The notes beneath the pieces are model-generated. The model saw only the letters and a list, made by a program, of their open reading frames with translations, was not told where the DNA came from and ran no database searches. From contig JBOHUC010000124.1 of the NCBI GenBank assembly GCA_050733935.1, forward strand, positions 1-30,604: a stretch of DNA of 30,604 bases. Direction: 5' to 3'. The stretch is from JBOHUC01 sp050733935 (GTDB lineage: Bacteria; Eisenbacteria; RBG-16-71-46; DASYSL01). A program made the translations under genes and the position numbers. This document shows, one piece after another, positions 1 to 7,900 of the stretch (the first letter of the stretch is position 1; each line of letters begins with the position of its first letter).

Positions 1-126
1 GCCGCAGTCCGTCGGGGCAGCCTGAGCAGAAAGGAGGGAGCCGAGTTCGCCAGAAGCGCCCCGCCCGACCGAGGGTGGTCCACTTTTACTTCATCATCTT
101 GGTCCGGTTTTACCTCATCGTTGACA
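1..126. mobile_element. Probable terminal segment of an IS21-like element, cut by the window edge
   Basis: No gene is recognised here. Two imperfect direct copies of a 21-bp unit lie at 76-96 and 100-120; each starts TGGTCC, continues TTTTAC and ends TCATC plus one base. A TTGACA follows at 121-126. Directly after it the sequence becomes a clean NHL-repeat reading frame. Tandem short terminal repeats and a CA-ending tip are typical of IS21-family ends, so this may be the right end of an IS that cut off the 5' part of the NHL gene. No istB-like protein is readable in the visible part, so the family call is tentative. Confidence 0.35.
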
Positions 127-531
127 ACTGGCACATTCGTGGCGCAGTGGGGCGCCTATGGGCATGGCCCTGGGCAGTTCGACAACCCCGAGGGAGTCGC
201 GGTAGGTCCTTCCGGCGACATCTACGTCGCGGATTTCTCGGGTCGGATTCAGCGATTTTCCGCGGAAGGCGCATACCTCAGTGGCTGAGGCGCTCCAGGG
301 AGAGGGAAAGGGCAGTTCGACTTTCTCTTCGGCCTGGCAATTGACGCGGATGGTGCAATCTACGTGACGGAGATCGGCAACGAGCGTTGCCAGAAATTCA
401 CTGCGGAGGGAAGCTTCCTGTCCATGTGGGGAGGGAGTGGGACGGCGGACGGACGATTTGCGGATCCGTTTGGAATCGCCGTGGATACAGAAGGGCACAT
501 CTATATCGCTGACTGCTTGAACTTTCGAATT

Positions 532-539
532 CAGAGATT
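532..539. repeat. Target-site duplication, left copy (CAGAGATT)
   Basis: The 8-bp sequence is identical to 1870-1877 and directly abuts the left terminus of the IS256-family element. Confidence 0.88.
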
Positions 540-566
540 GAGGGTGTCCCGAATTTTGTGTAAGCG
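540..566 (+). repeat. Left terminal inverted repeat of the IS256 element
   Basis: It begins GAGGGTGTCCCG and includes the core TTGTGTAAGCG. It matches the reverse complement of 1843-1869 at 20 of 27 positions, with the inner TGTGTAA fully conserved. Confidence 0.85.
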
Positions 567-614
567 TGGGACCGCGTGACGCAGGTAGTCTCTTCCCTGG
601 AAAGAAGGGACACC

Positions 615-1832
615 ATGAAGCGAAGGATTCGCAAGGAACTTCTCGACGAGCTGCTGGCCGACTACAAGGGCCCCGAAGATCTCACCGGTCCCGACGGGCT
701 GCTCAAGCAGCTTACCGGCGCGCTGGTGGAGCGTGCGCTGGGAGCGGAATTGACCGAGCACCTGGGCTACGAACCCGGGGCGGCGGGCAGCGCCGTCGCC
801 GGCAACGCGCGCAACGGGACGACGCCGAAGACCTTCACCACCGATCAAGGCGACATCGCCATCGACGCACCGCGCGACCGCACCGGCACGTTCGAGCCGG
901 TGCTGGTCAAGAAGCATCAGCGGCGTTTCACCGGCTTCGACGACAAGATCCTGTCGATGTACGCCCGTGGGATGAGCGTGCGCGACATCCAGGCGCACCT
1001 GACGGAGATCTACGGCACCGACATCTCGCCGAGCCTGATCTCGACCGTGACCGACGCCGTGGTCGACGAGGTCGCCAAATGGCAGGCGCGGCCGCTCGAT
1101 GCGGTGTGGCCGATCCTCTACCTGGACGCGATCGTCCTCAAGGTCCGCGACCAGGGCGTGGTGCAGAACAAGCACGTCTACATGGCGCTCGGGATCAACC
1201 TCGAGGGCAAGAAGGAAGTGCTGGGGCTGTGGATCGAGCCCAACGAGGGGGCCAAGTTCTGGCTCAAGGTGATCACCGAGCTCAAGAACCGTGGCTTGGC
1301 CGACGTGTTCGTGATCTGCTGCGATGGGCTCAAGGGCTTCCCCGAGGCGATCGAGGCGGTGTTCCCGCGGACGGTGGTACAGACTTGCATCGTCCACCTG
1401 ATCCGCAGCTCGACGCGCTTCGTGGCTTGGGTCAATCGCAAGGCCCTGATCGGCGATCTCCGCCTGGTGTATGCGGCCGACACGGAGGAGGCGGCGCTCG
1501 TCGCGCTCGCTGAGTTCGAGAAGCGGTGGCTGGAGCGTTACCCGATGGTGGCCCAGGCGTGGCGCTCGAACTGGGAGCGCGTGCGGCCATTCTTCGCCTT
1601 CGGCAAGGAGGTGCGGAAGATCATCTACACGACCAACGCCATCGAGTCGTTGAACTTCACCCTGCGCAAGGTGACCAGGGCCCGCGGCCACTTCCCCAGC
1701 GACGAGGCCGCACTCAAGCTGGTCTACCTCGGCATCCGCAACATGGAGAAGAAGTGGACACGGCAGCCGAAGTGCTGGAATCTCGCCCTGAATCAGTTCT
1801 CGATCATGTTCGACGGACGACTGCCCGCGTGA
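615..1832 (+). CDS. IS256-family (mutator-type) transposase
   Basis: This 405-aa DDE transposase cuts and joins the ends of its element. The predicted catalytic residues are visible: D171 in YLDAI, D237 in CCDGLKGFPEAI, and E344 in TTNAIESLN; the CIVHLIR segment after the second Asp is also typical of the family. Length matches normal family members (about 400 aa). The ATG at 615 is preferred over an in-frame GTG at 576 because MKRRIRKELLDELL is the usual N-terminus and an AAGAAGGGA ribosome-binding stretch lies just upstream. No frameshift or stop is seen, so it is likely functional. Confidence 0.93.
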   Translation: MKRRIRKELLDELLADYKGPEDLTGPDGLLKQLTGALVERALGAELTEHLGYEPGAAGSAVAGNARNGTTPKTFTTDQGDIAIDAPRDRTGTFEPVLVKKHQRRFTGFDDKILSMYARGMSVRDIQAHLTEIYGTDISPSLISTVTDAVVDEVAKWQARPLDAVWPILYLDAIVLKVRDQGVVQNKHVYMALGINLEGKKEVLGLWIEPNEGAKFWLKVITELKNRGLADVFVICCDGLKGFPEAIEAVFPRTVVQTCIVHLIRSSTRFVAWVNRKALIGDLRLVYAADTEEAALVALAEFEKRWLERYPMVAQAWRSNWERVRPFFAFGKEVRKIIYTTNAIESLNFTLRKVTRARGHFPSDEAALKLVYLGIRNMEKKWTRQPKCWNLALNQFSIMFDGRLPA

Positions 1833-1842
1833 CCGGGAATGG

Positions 1843-1869
1843 CGTTTACACAGAAATCAGGACAGGCCC
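1843..1869 (-). repeat. Right terminal inverted repeat of the IS256 element
   Basis: It contains CGTTTACACAGAAATC and ends AGGCCC. It is the partner of the left repeat at 540-566 and lies 10 bp after the transposase stop codon. Confidence 0.85.
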
Positions 1870-1877
1870 CAGAGATT
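1870..1877. repeat. Target-site duplication, right copy (CAGAGATT)
   Basis: Identical to 532-539; the interrupted NHL codon (TT|T) continues immediately after it. Confidence 0.88.
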
Positions 1878-2009
1878 TGGCCTCGGCCCAACACCGGCGG
1901 TCGCAACCTCCTGGGGAAGGCTCAAAGCCAACCGTCGATGATTCGTCCTCACGATGCCGAAGGGGTCGAGGCTCGCTCGGCGGGAATTCCGTAATAGGCT
2001 CCCCGCCGG

Positions 2010-2038
2010 TTGCCGAAAACCCGCTAAGTTGTTACTGT
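2010..2038 (+). promoter_or_regulatory. Possible sigma70-type promoter of tRNA-Cys
   Basis: TTGCCG (2010-2015) is followed after 17 bp by TACTGT (2033-2038). The spacing would start transcription about 3-5 bases before the mature tRNA 5' end at 2049. The -10 match is weak, so the call rests mostly on position. Confidence 0.4.
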
Positions 2039-2048
2039 GCCGCCACGA

Positions 2049-2124
2049 GGCGGCATAGCCAAGTGGCTAAGGCGACGGTCTGCAAAACCGTTATTCGCGG
2101 GTTCAACTCCCGCTGCCGCCTCCA
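2049..2124 (+). tRNA. tRNA-Cys (anticodon GCA)
   Basis: The acceptor arms GGCGGCA (2049-2055) and TGCCGCC (2114-2120) pair perfectly. The anticodon stem ACGGT/ACCGT encloses the loop CTGCAAA with anticodon GCA. The T arm GCGGG-TTCAACT-CCCGC is perfect. The discriminator base is T (U73), an identity element of tRNA-Cys, followed by an encoded CCA at 2122-2124. Confidence 0.97.
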
Positions 2125-2181
2125 ACTCTGACCCGGTCGCCCCGCGACCGCCACCCGAGGCATGTCCCCACACCTGCTCTC

Positions 2182-3783
2182 GTGAGCACGTCGCCTTCGA
2201 GTCCGATGGTGTCCGCCGGTCCTCGGGCGGTTTCAAGTCTCCGAGGGCCGCTTGCGCTCGCCGTGGTCCTGGCCCTCGGTCTGGTCGTCGCGTTTTCCGG
2301 AACGGCGTTCGCCCAGACGAGAAGCTCGACGGCCCGCCCCGCGGCGTCCGCCTTCGCCGACTCCGCCGAGGTGAGCCGTCTCCGGAAGCTCATCGAAGAG
2401 CAGGCGGCCCTCCTCGAATCGCAGAAGAAAGCTCTCGACGAGCAGATCGCGCTCGGCGACGCGCAACAGGACTCCCTGAAGGCCCAGGCACGCCGCATTG
2501 AAGAGTTCGAGCAGCGCTTGCTCTCCATGAACCGGCGAATCGAAGAGCTCGAGGAGGACTCGACGCGCGCCGTCGCTCCGCCCGGCATCGACGAGCGACT
2601 CAAGCGAATCGAAGAAGCCACGAAAGCCATCCCCGAGCTTCCGCCCGACGTCGTCTCCGCCGGCGACTTTCCGGGTTCGATCCGCATTCCAGGCACGGAC
2701 GCGGCCGTCAAGTTCGGCGGACGAATCCGCACGGCGTACGTGTTTACGCTCGATCCGCTCGGCACCACCGACCGATTCCTCACCAATTCGATTCCTGTCG
2801 GGGACTCCGCCATCATCGGTGAAGACAACCGGACGGAGTTCTCCGCACGCGCAAGCCGCGTCAACATCGAGTTCCGGACCCCGACGGGGCACCGGCAGGT
2901 ACGCGCATTCTTCGAGGGAGATTTTGCGGGCAACCTCGAGGGCAATGGAAACGGGTTCCGCCTACGCCACGCGTACGCGCAGTGGGAGGGCCTCATCATC
3001 GGCCAGACCTGGTCCACCTTCTCGGACCCTGAAGCGGACGTTCAGGATCTCGACTTCGAAGGGATCAGCTCCGAAAACGTGACTCGGCAACCCCAGCTTC
3101 GCTACTCGTGGCGTCCCCGGCCCAATGTGCGGACGGCATTCGCTCTGGAGACACCGGAGGTTTCCGTGACCAATGGAACGGGGGTGAACGTCATTCCCGA
3201 CTTCATCGGACGATTGTACTGGACCTACCCGAAGAACGGCCACCTGCAGACCGCCGTGGTCCTGCGTCAGGTACGGGGAGAGCCATTCGTCAATCCTGGT
3301 GATACGCAGAGCTCACCCGCTTGGGGGGTGAGCGTGAGCGGCGTCGTTCCCTTGCAGCCCGAGAAGCCGACCGATCGAGTGATCTTCCAGGTCAACATAG
3401 GAGGCGGCATTTCGCGCTACATCAACGATCTGAGCTCGCTCGGGGGAGAGGACGGGTTCTTCGATCCCACGACCGGAGAGTTGAGCGTGACCCAGGCGCT
3501 CGGGTGGTACGCCGACTACGAGCACACCTGGCACTTTGTGCCGGAAGTGAACGCTCTCAAGCTCCGCTCCTCTTTCATCTGGAGCTATGTGAACGTCGAA
3601 AACCTCGACGCGCAGCCTTCCGATGCCTACAACCGAACGAGCCGTTTCAGCGCGAACCTGATTGCTTCGCCGAATCCCCGCGTCGATCTGGGCGCTCAAT
3701 TCATCTACGGCACCCGCCGGAACAAGAACGGTGAGGAAGGCTCCGCACGACAGATCCAGGTGGTCGCGATCTTCCTCTTCTGA
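2182..3783 (+). CDS. DcaP-like trimeric outer-membrane porin with N-terminal coiled coil
   Basis: This 533-aa protein is a likely outer-membrane channel for small anionic or organic solutes. Residues 22-44 form a signal peptide (cleavage after AFA). Residues about 60-150 are a Glu/Lys/Arg-rich heptad-like coiled coil (EVSRLRKLIEEQAALLESQ and following). From about 165 to the end the sequence shows alternating beta strands, including VNIEFRTPTG, LRHAYAQWEGLIIGQTWSTF and ending VVAIFLF. The GQTWSTF segment and the coiled coil before the barrel fit the DcaP/OprP-like group, and the terminal Phe is the signal for BAM insertion. The start is a GTG without a clear ribosome-binding site; the ATG at 2206 is an alternative. 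The solute is not predictable. Confidence 0.8.
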   Translation: MSTSPSSPMVSAGPRAVSSLRGPLALAVVLALGLVVAFSGTAFAQTRSSTARPAASAFADSAEVSRLRKLIEEQAALLESQKKALDEQIALGDAQQDSLKAQARRIEEFEQRLLSMNRRIEELEEDSTRAVAPPGIDERLKRIEEATKAIPELPPDVVSAGDFPGSIRIPGTDAAVKFGGRIRTAYVFTLDPLGTTDRFLTNSIPVGDSAIIGEDNRTEFSARASRVNIEFRTPTGHRQVRAFFEGDFAGNLEGNGNGFRLRHAYAQWEGLIIGQTWSTFSDPEADVQDLDFEGISSENVTRQPQLRYSWRPRPNVRTAFALETPEVSVTNGTGVNVIPDFIGRLYWTYPKNGHLQTAVVLRQVRGEPFVNPGDTQSSPAWGVSVSGVVPLQPEKPTDRVIFQVNIGGGISRYINDLSSLGGEDGFFDPTTGELSVTQALGWYADYEHTWHFVPEVNALKLRSSFIWSYVNVENLDAQPSDAYNRTSRFSANLIASPNPRVDLGAQFIYGTRRNKNGEEGSARQIQVVAIFLF

Positions 3784-3803
3784 GGCTCGAACAGCCGGAG
3801 CCA

Positions 3804-3832
3804 TTCGCTTCGAGCATGGCGTGCATTATAAT
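3804..3832 (+). promoter_or_regulatory. Possible sigma70 promoter of the metallophosphatase gene
   Basis: A perfect TATAAT lies at 3827-3832, rare in such GC-rich DNA, about 40 bp before the chosen ATG. The matching -35 (TTCGCT at 3804-3809, 17-bp spacing) is weak. Confidence 0.5.
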
Positions 3833-3872
3833 GACGGCGCACGCATCCGTCTCGCCCGGATGCAGCCATCTC

Positions 3873-5132
3873 ATGACCGATCCCGCCTCCTCGCTCACCC
3901 GACGTGTCCGAAACGCCCTCGATCGCTCGCGCGAGGAGGAGCGGCGCTTCACGGCCGATCCGGAGGCCGCACTTCGCGCGGTTTCCGACGCCCGAGCGGG
4001 CTCGCCGGGCGCCCGCCGCTCGCGGCGCATTGCGATCGGGGATCCTCAGGCTCCGGTCGAGCGCTTTTTCGAAATCCTCGATCGCCACGACCTGCTCGAT
4101 GACGACGGCCGGCTCCACGAAGAGGTGCTCCTCGTCTCGATGGGGGATCACTTCGACTGGGGGGCGATCGAGGATCGTGATCGCGCCGCGACGAGCGGCT
4201 ATCGCCTCCTGAGCTGGCTCGCCTCGCATCCGGATGACCAGGTCGTTCTCATGGCGAACAACCACGACCTCGCGCGCGTCGGCGAGCTCGTCACGTTTGA
4301 CGACACATCGTTCGCCGAAGTGCGGCGCGAGGCTCTCGCGCTGCGAGCGATCCCGATCAGCTCGGCCGGCCGTGCCGAAAGGCGTCACGCGTTCCTCTCG
4401 CGCTGGCGCGTCTTGCCTTCGGTCGGCGTCGCCGCACGCGACTGGGGCACGTTCGAGGCCCGGCAGCGCGACCTCGTCGCTGCGTTGCTCCGGGCCGGCC
4501 GCTATCGTGCCGCGTGGGCGGCCGACGAGAATCTTCTTCTCGTGCACGCCGCGCTCACGCCCGACGACCTCGAGCTCATTTCGCTTCCTCCCGAGGATCT
4601 CGCTTGCGCGCCTGCGATCGCGCGGGCGGTCGACGGATTGTTGGAGCGTACCGTCGCATCCTGGAACGCGTCCGGGAACGGTGATCCGCTGTCGCTCGAT
4701 CCGCTCTATCGCCCGGGAAGCTTCGCCGACGGGGAGGCGCGGGGCATCTTCGTGCAGCGGCCGGCCGATCCCGAAACCGGTGACCTCGACCTCTTCCGCG
4801 GGCCGCCCCGCAGGCGGTTCGATCCTCGCATTCTGCGCGGGATGCCAGGCCTCACGCTCGTCGTGGGGCACATTCGTGACAACAAGTGCCGTGACCTCAT
4901 GCCGCGCTGGCACGACCGCGCGCGCTCCGAGGACGGTCCGCTTCGCCATCTGTGGACCGACGGCGAGACCGTCCGCTATGCGCGCGGGCCGCTCGGCGGA
5001 ACCGACGAGGAGAGCGTGCGGGACGGTCGCGCTGCGGCCATGCTCTTCGCCGATGGCGGGATGAACTTCGCGGAGCCGGGCGCCTACGAGCTCGTGGATC
5101 TCGACACCCGCCGCCCGGCCGCCTATGCTTGA
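3873..5132 (+). CDS. Calcineurin-like (PPP-type) metallophosphoesterase
   Basis: This 419-aa cytoplasmic protein probably hydrolyses phosphoester bonds using a dinuclear metal site. The superfamily motifs appear in order: IGDPQAP (D57; Gln59 in place of the usual DxH His), MGDHFDWG (D92, D95), NNHD (N130, H131), HAAL (H225) and VVGHIRDNK (H333). Asn-His-Asp replaces the usual Asn-His-Glu. No signal peptide or membrane segment is visible. The ATG at 3873 (MTDPASSL) is chosen because the upstream in-frame ATG at 3816 would precede the likely -10 box at 3827-3832. Substrate is unknown; protein phosphatase or nucleotide-phosphate hydrolase roles are both possible. Confidence 0.78.
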   Translation: MTDPASSLTRRVRNALDRSREEERRFTADPEAALRAVSDARAGSPGARRSRRIAIGDPQAPVERFFEILDRHDLLDDDGRLHEEVLLVSMGDHFDWGAIEDRDRAATSGYRLLSWLASHPDDQVVLMANNHDLARVGELVTFDDTSFAEVRREALALRAIPISSAGRAERRHAFLSRWRVLPSVGVAARDWGTFEARQRDLVAALLRAGRYRAAWAADENLLLVHAALTPDDLELISLPPEDLACAPAIARAVDGLLERTVASWNASGNGDPLSLDPLYRPGSFADGEARGIFVQRPADPETGDLDLFRGPPRRRFDPRILRGMPGLTLVVGHIRDNKCRDLMPRWHDRARSEDGPLRHLWTDGETVRYARGPLGGTDEESVRDGRAAAMLFADGGMNFAEPGAYELVDLDTRRPAAYA

Positions 5133-5171
5133 GGGCGATTCCCCCTTTACCTGCCCTTTCTCCGGAGCTCG

Positions 5172-7796
5172 ATGACGATGCGTGAACCGCACCTGCGTGT
5201 CCTGCCGTTCGGATGTCGATGGATCGCTCCTGCCGCAACGCTTCTGCTCGCGCTCGCCGCCGGGACGCCGGCGTCGGCGCAGGTTTCGCGCAACGTGGAG
5301 TTCAAGAGCCACGTGACACCGCCCTCGCCGCAGTACTCGGCGTGCTGGTCGTACGTGCACTCGGACGGTCGCGAATACGCGGCGATCGGCACTTCGACCG
5401 GGACGGCGATCTATCGGCTCACGGATCCCACGAACCCGGCGTTCGTCACCCACATCGCGGGCCCGCCCAGTCCGTGGCGCGAGATGAAGCAATACCGGGA
5501 CTGGCTCTATGTGGTGAGCGAAGGCAACGGAGCGGGGAACGGCCTTCAGATCATCCGAATGACGAACCCCGACGCGCCCGTCCTCGCCGCGACCTACACG
5601 GCGACGTTCAACATGGCGCACACGGTCACGATCGACACGACGAACGCCCGCCTGTACGCAAACGGCACGCGCAACCTGGCCGGCCAGGCGCGCGGAATGC
5701 GCGTCCTCTCTCTGGCGAATCCCGAAATCCCGGTCGAGGTGGGGTCCTACACCGGGCCCTACGTCCATGACTCCCACATCCGCGACGGCGTTCTCTACAC
5801 GGCGCACATCAACGAGGGATGGTTCCGGATGTTCGACGCGTCGAACGCGGCGCTCCTCAACAATCCCTCGCAGCTCATCGCGGCCAAGACGTTCTCGAAT
5901 CCGTTCCCGCACAACGCGTGGACATCCCCGAACAAGCAGTATCTGTACGTGACGAACGAGAACAACGAAGGGATGATGCGGACGTTCGACATCAGCAATC
6001 CGTCGAACATCCGCCAGACGTGGACCTATCGCGCGCGTGAGGGCGCGATTTGCCACAACGTGCACAATCGCGGGGATCTCCTGCTCGCCTCCCACTACAC
6101 GGAAGGCGTTCGTCTCCTCGACATCTCGGATCCGGCCCGGCCCACCGAGTGGGGCTACTACGACACGTATCTCGGCGCGCTCACGGGATTCCACGGGAAC
6201 TGGGAGGTCTGCGCCGAGTACCCGTCCGGCATCTTTATCGTGAGCGACATCGAGAGCGGCCTGTGGGTCTTCAGCCCGCAGCCGAACTACGGAATCGTCG
6301 CCGGCAAGGTGTTCGACCAGTTCGGAGCACTCGTAGCAGGGGCGTCCGTGCATCTGCATTCCGGGAACGCGGGCGGAAGCCTGGTCGCGAACAGCTCGAC
6401 GACCGATGCGTCCGGAATCTTCCGCGTTGCGCTCGACCCCGGGAGCTACGAATTCGAAGGCCACAAGTTCGGCTATCTCGACGGATCCGCCGGCGGAACG
6501 ATGGTGGCCGGCAACACGGACTCGATCACGATCGTGCTCGAGAGGATTCCGTTCGCCGCTGTGACCGGATCCGTGATGGCGGGCGCAGCCGGTCCGTTTG
6601 CCCCGGAGGGGGCGGGTCTGCCCGAGAGCGAGATTCACGTCGACGACTCGCCGCTCGATACGGTCGCCGTCGCGGGAGGCGGATACCGGGTCGGCGAGAT
6701 CCCGCAGGGAATCTGGCAGATCCACGTCGAGCACCCCGCGTACATTCCGGAAGAGCGCTGGCTCGGAATCGTGGGAGGAGCCGACGAGTCGCAGAACTTC
6801 GATCTCGTTCCCGTGACGCAGTACGACGCGACCGAGGCGCAGGACGCCTGGTCGCTGTTCACGGCCGGCGACGATGCGATCTCGGGCCGCTGGGAAACCG
6901 GGGATCCGAACGGCACGGGCTCCGCGGCCGTCGCCGAAGTCGCGGAAGACGCTGGCGGGCGAGGTTCCTTCGGCCTTATGTCCGGCACGCCGGGCCCCGT
7001 CGTGAACCATCCCGATCACGACGCCGAGGACAACGCGGGTCCCGGTCCGGTGGCTCCCGAGAACGATCACTCGCCGGCTCCCGCGACGCGCTGCTTCGTC
7101 ACCGGGCTCGGCTCTCCGGGTGGTTCGATCGGCGCGCACGACGTCGACGAAGGGCGAACCACGCTCACGAGCCCCACGCTCAACCTCTCGGGTCTCGCGG
7201 ATCCCGTCATCGCCTACTACCGCTGGTTCGTGAACGACGGCAACTCGAACGTGGACGACGTCCTGCTTGTCCAGCTCTCGAACGACAACGGCGGTTCGTG
7301 GCTCGACATCTCCTCGACGGCCACTCCGACCTCGCATTGGGTGCGCGAGGAGATCCGCGTGCTCGACTACTTCGTTCCGACGGCGACGATGCGCGTGCGC
7401 TTCATCGCGGCCGACGTGAACCTCCCGTCCGTCGTCGAAGCCGGGATCGACGATCTCTCGTTCTACGATCGGCCGGGAACCGTGGATGCGGGGGCAGGGC
7501 CGCCGCGGGTGAGCCCGCTTGCGATTCTCGGTGTCGCCCCGAATCCGTCGCGCGGACTCGTGCGGGTCGCGCTCGCCGGTCCGGAAGGCTCGACCGCCGA
7601 AGCTTCGCTCTACGACGTGCGCGGACATCTCGTCGCGCATCTACCGGCCGCGCGCATCACCGCGGGCCGCGCGTCGTTCTCGTGGGACGGTCGTGACGCG
7701 CTCGGCGCGTCGGTGCCGGCCGGAATTTATCTCGCGCGTATCGCGGCGGGCCGCGAGGTCGTCAAGGCGCGCATCGTGCGCCTGACGGGAGAGTAA
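5172..7796 (+). CDS. Secreted choice-of-anchor B family protein with C-terminal FlgD/sorting-like domain
   Basis: This 874-aa exported protein has a signal peptide (residues 1-36, cleavage after ASA). Residues about 40-375 form a beta-propeller-like region with LVIVD-type repeats (GLQIIRMTNPDAP, MRVLSLANPEIP, GVRLLDISDPARP) and conserved His motifs (NMAHTV, HDSHI, CHNVHN) typical of choice-of-anchor B proteins. Two carboxypeptidase-regulatory-like beta domains follow (about 375-460 and 460-555), then a jelly-roll-like segment (about 565-765, SNDNGGSWLDI). Residues about 785-874 (PNPSRGLVRVAL... WDGRDALGASVPAGIYL) form a FlgD-Ig/T9SS-type C-terminal domain, suggesting surface attachment or secretion. 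The in-frame ATG at 5178 is an alternative start. Exact function is unknown. Confidence 0.82.
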   Translation: MTMREPHLRVLPFGCRWIAPAATLLLALAAGTPASAQVSRNVEFKSHVTPPSPQYSACWSYVHSDGREYAAIGTSTGTAIYRLTDPTNPAFVTHIAGPPSPWREMKQYRDWLYVVSEGNGAGNGLQIIRMTNPDAPVLAATYTATFNMAHTVTIDTTNARLYANGTRNLAGQARGMRVLSLANPEIPVEVGSYTGPYVHDSHIRDGVLYTAHINEGWFRMFDASNAALLNNPSQLIAAKTFSNPFPHNAWTSPNKQYLYVTNENNEGMMRTFDISNPSNIRQTWTYRAREGAICHNVHNRGDLLLASHYTEGVRLLDISDPARPTEWGYYDTYLGALTGFHGNWEVCAEYPSGIFIVSDIESGLWVFSPQPNYGIVAGKVFDQFGALVAGASVHLHSGNAGGSLVANSSTTDASGIFRVALDPGSYEFEGHKFGYLDGSAGGTMVAGNTDSITIVLERIPFAAVTGSVMAGAAGPFAPEGAGLPESEIHVDDSPLDTVAVAGGGYRVGEIPQGIWQIHVEHPAYIPEERWLGIVGGADESQNFDLVPVTQYDATEAQDAWSLFTAGDDAISGRWETGDPNGTGSAAVAEVAEDAGGRGSFGLMSGTPGPVVNHPDHDAEDNAGPGPVAPENDHSPAPATRCFVTGLGSPGGSIGAHDVDEGRTTLTSPTLNLSGLADPVIAYYRWFVNDGNSNVDDVLLVQLSNDNGGSWLDISSTATPTSHWVREEIRVLDYFVPTATMRVRFIAADVNLPSVVEAGIDDLSFYDRPGTVDAGAGPPRVSPLAILGVAPNPSRGLVRVALAGPEGSTAEASLYDVRGHLVAHLPAARITAGRASFSWDGRDALGASVPAGIYLARIAAGREVVKARIVRLTGE

Positions 7797-7844
7797 GGGG
7801 GCGGACCGGCGAGTGCCGCTCGCGATCGGTTGCTGGCTAAAGAG

Positions 7845-7874
7845 AAACGGGCCCCGAGCAGTGCGGGCCCGTTT
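7845..7874. terminator. Bidirectional rho-independent terminator
   Basis: A perfect 10-bp stem (AAACGGGCCC 7845-7854; GGGCCCGTTT 7865-7874) with a 10-nt loop sits between two convergent genes. T-rich stretches follow it on both strands (TTTCATTTC on plus, TTTCTCTTT on minus). Confidence 0.9.
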
Positions 7875-7900
7875 CATTTCGAAGACGAGGTGGGAGCGTT

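Larger units (their letters stand above)
540..1869 (+). mobile_element. IS256-family insertion sequence, complete, 1330 bp
   Basis: The element is bounded by 27-bp imperfect inverted repeats (540-566 and 1843-1869, 20 of 27 positions matching by eye). It is flanked by an exact 8-bp direct repeat CAGAGATT at 532-539 and 1870-1877, the target duplication. It holds a single full-length mutator-type transposase. Eight to nine base target duplications are normal for IS256-family elements. Perfect target copies and an intact transposase suggest a fairly recent insertion. The host reading frame is restored when the element is removed. Confidence 0.92.
127..1941 (+). pseudogene. NHL-repeat beta-propeller protein, truncated, with internal stop, split by an IS
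   Basis: Frame 1 encodes at least two NHL blades (for example DNPEGVAVGPSGDIYVADF, then FGLAIDADGAIYVTEIGN, then DPFGIAVDTEGHIYIADC). These repeats form extracellular beta-propellers. An in-frame TGA at 286-288 falls where a linker Trp (TGG) is usual between blades (YLSG-stop-GAPG). The coding sequence is interrupted by the IS256 element at 540-1869. Removing the element and one 8-bp target copy rejoins the frame through ...RIQRF (TTT codon), continues PTPAVATSWGRLKANRR, and stops at 1939-1941. The N-terminus is missing, probably removed by the element to the left. The gene is therefore dead by three independent lesions. Confidence 0.75.

Noticed and set aside
286..288. TGA read as Trp or Gly (alternative genetic code)
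   Set aside because: TGA is used as the normal stop for many genes here, including transposase and sigma genes, so recoding is not supported.
531..1691. Open frame of 386 codons on the minus strand over the transposase
   Set aside because: Antisense to an intact IS256 transposase; no family features.
2049..2124. tRNA-Cys as attachment site of an integrated element
   Set aside because: No integrase gene and no repeat of the tRNA 3' end were seen nearby; the IS has its own target duplication.
3705..7640. Open frame of 1311 codons on the minus strand
   Set aside because: It runs opposite the metallophosphatase and choice-of-anchor B genes and has Arg/Asp/Val-rich composition with no domain. 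It is a GC-codon shadow of the real genes.
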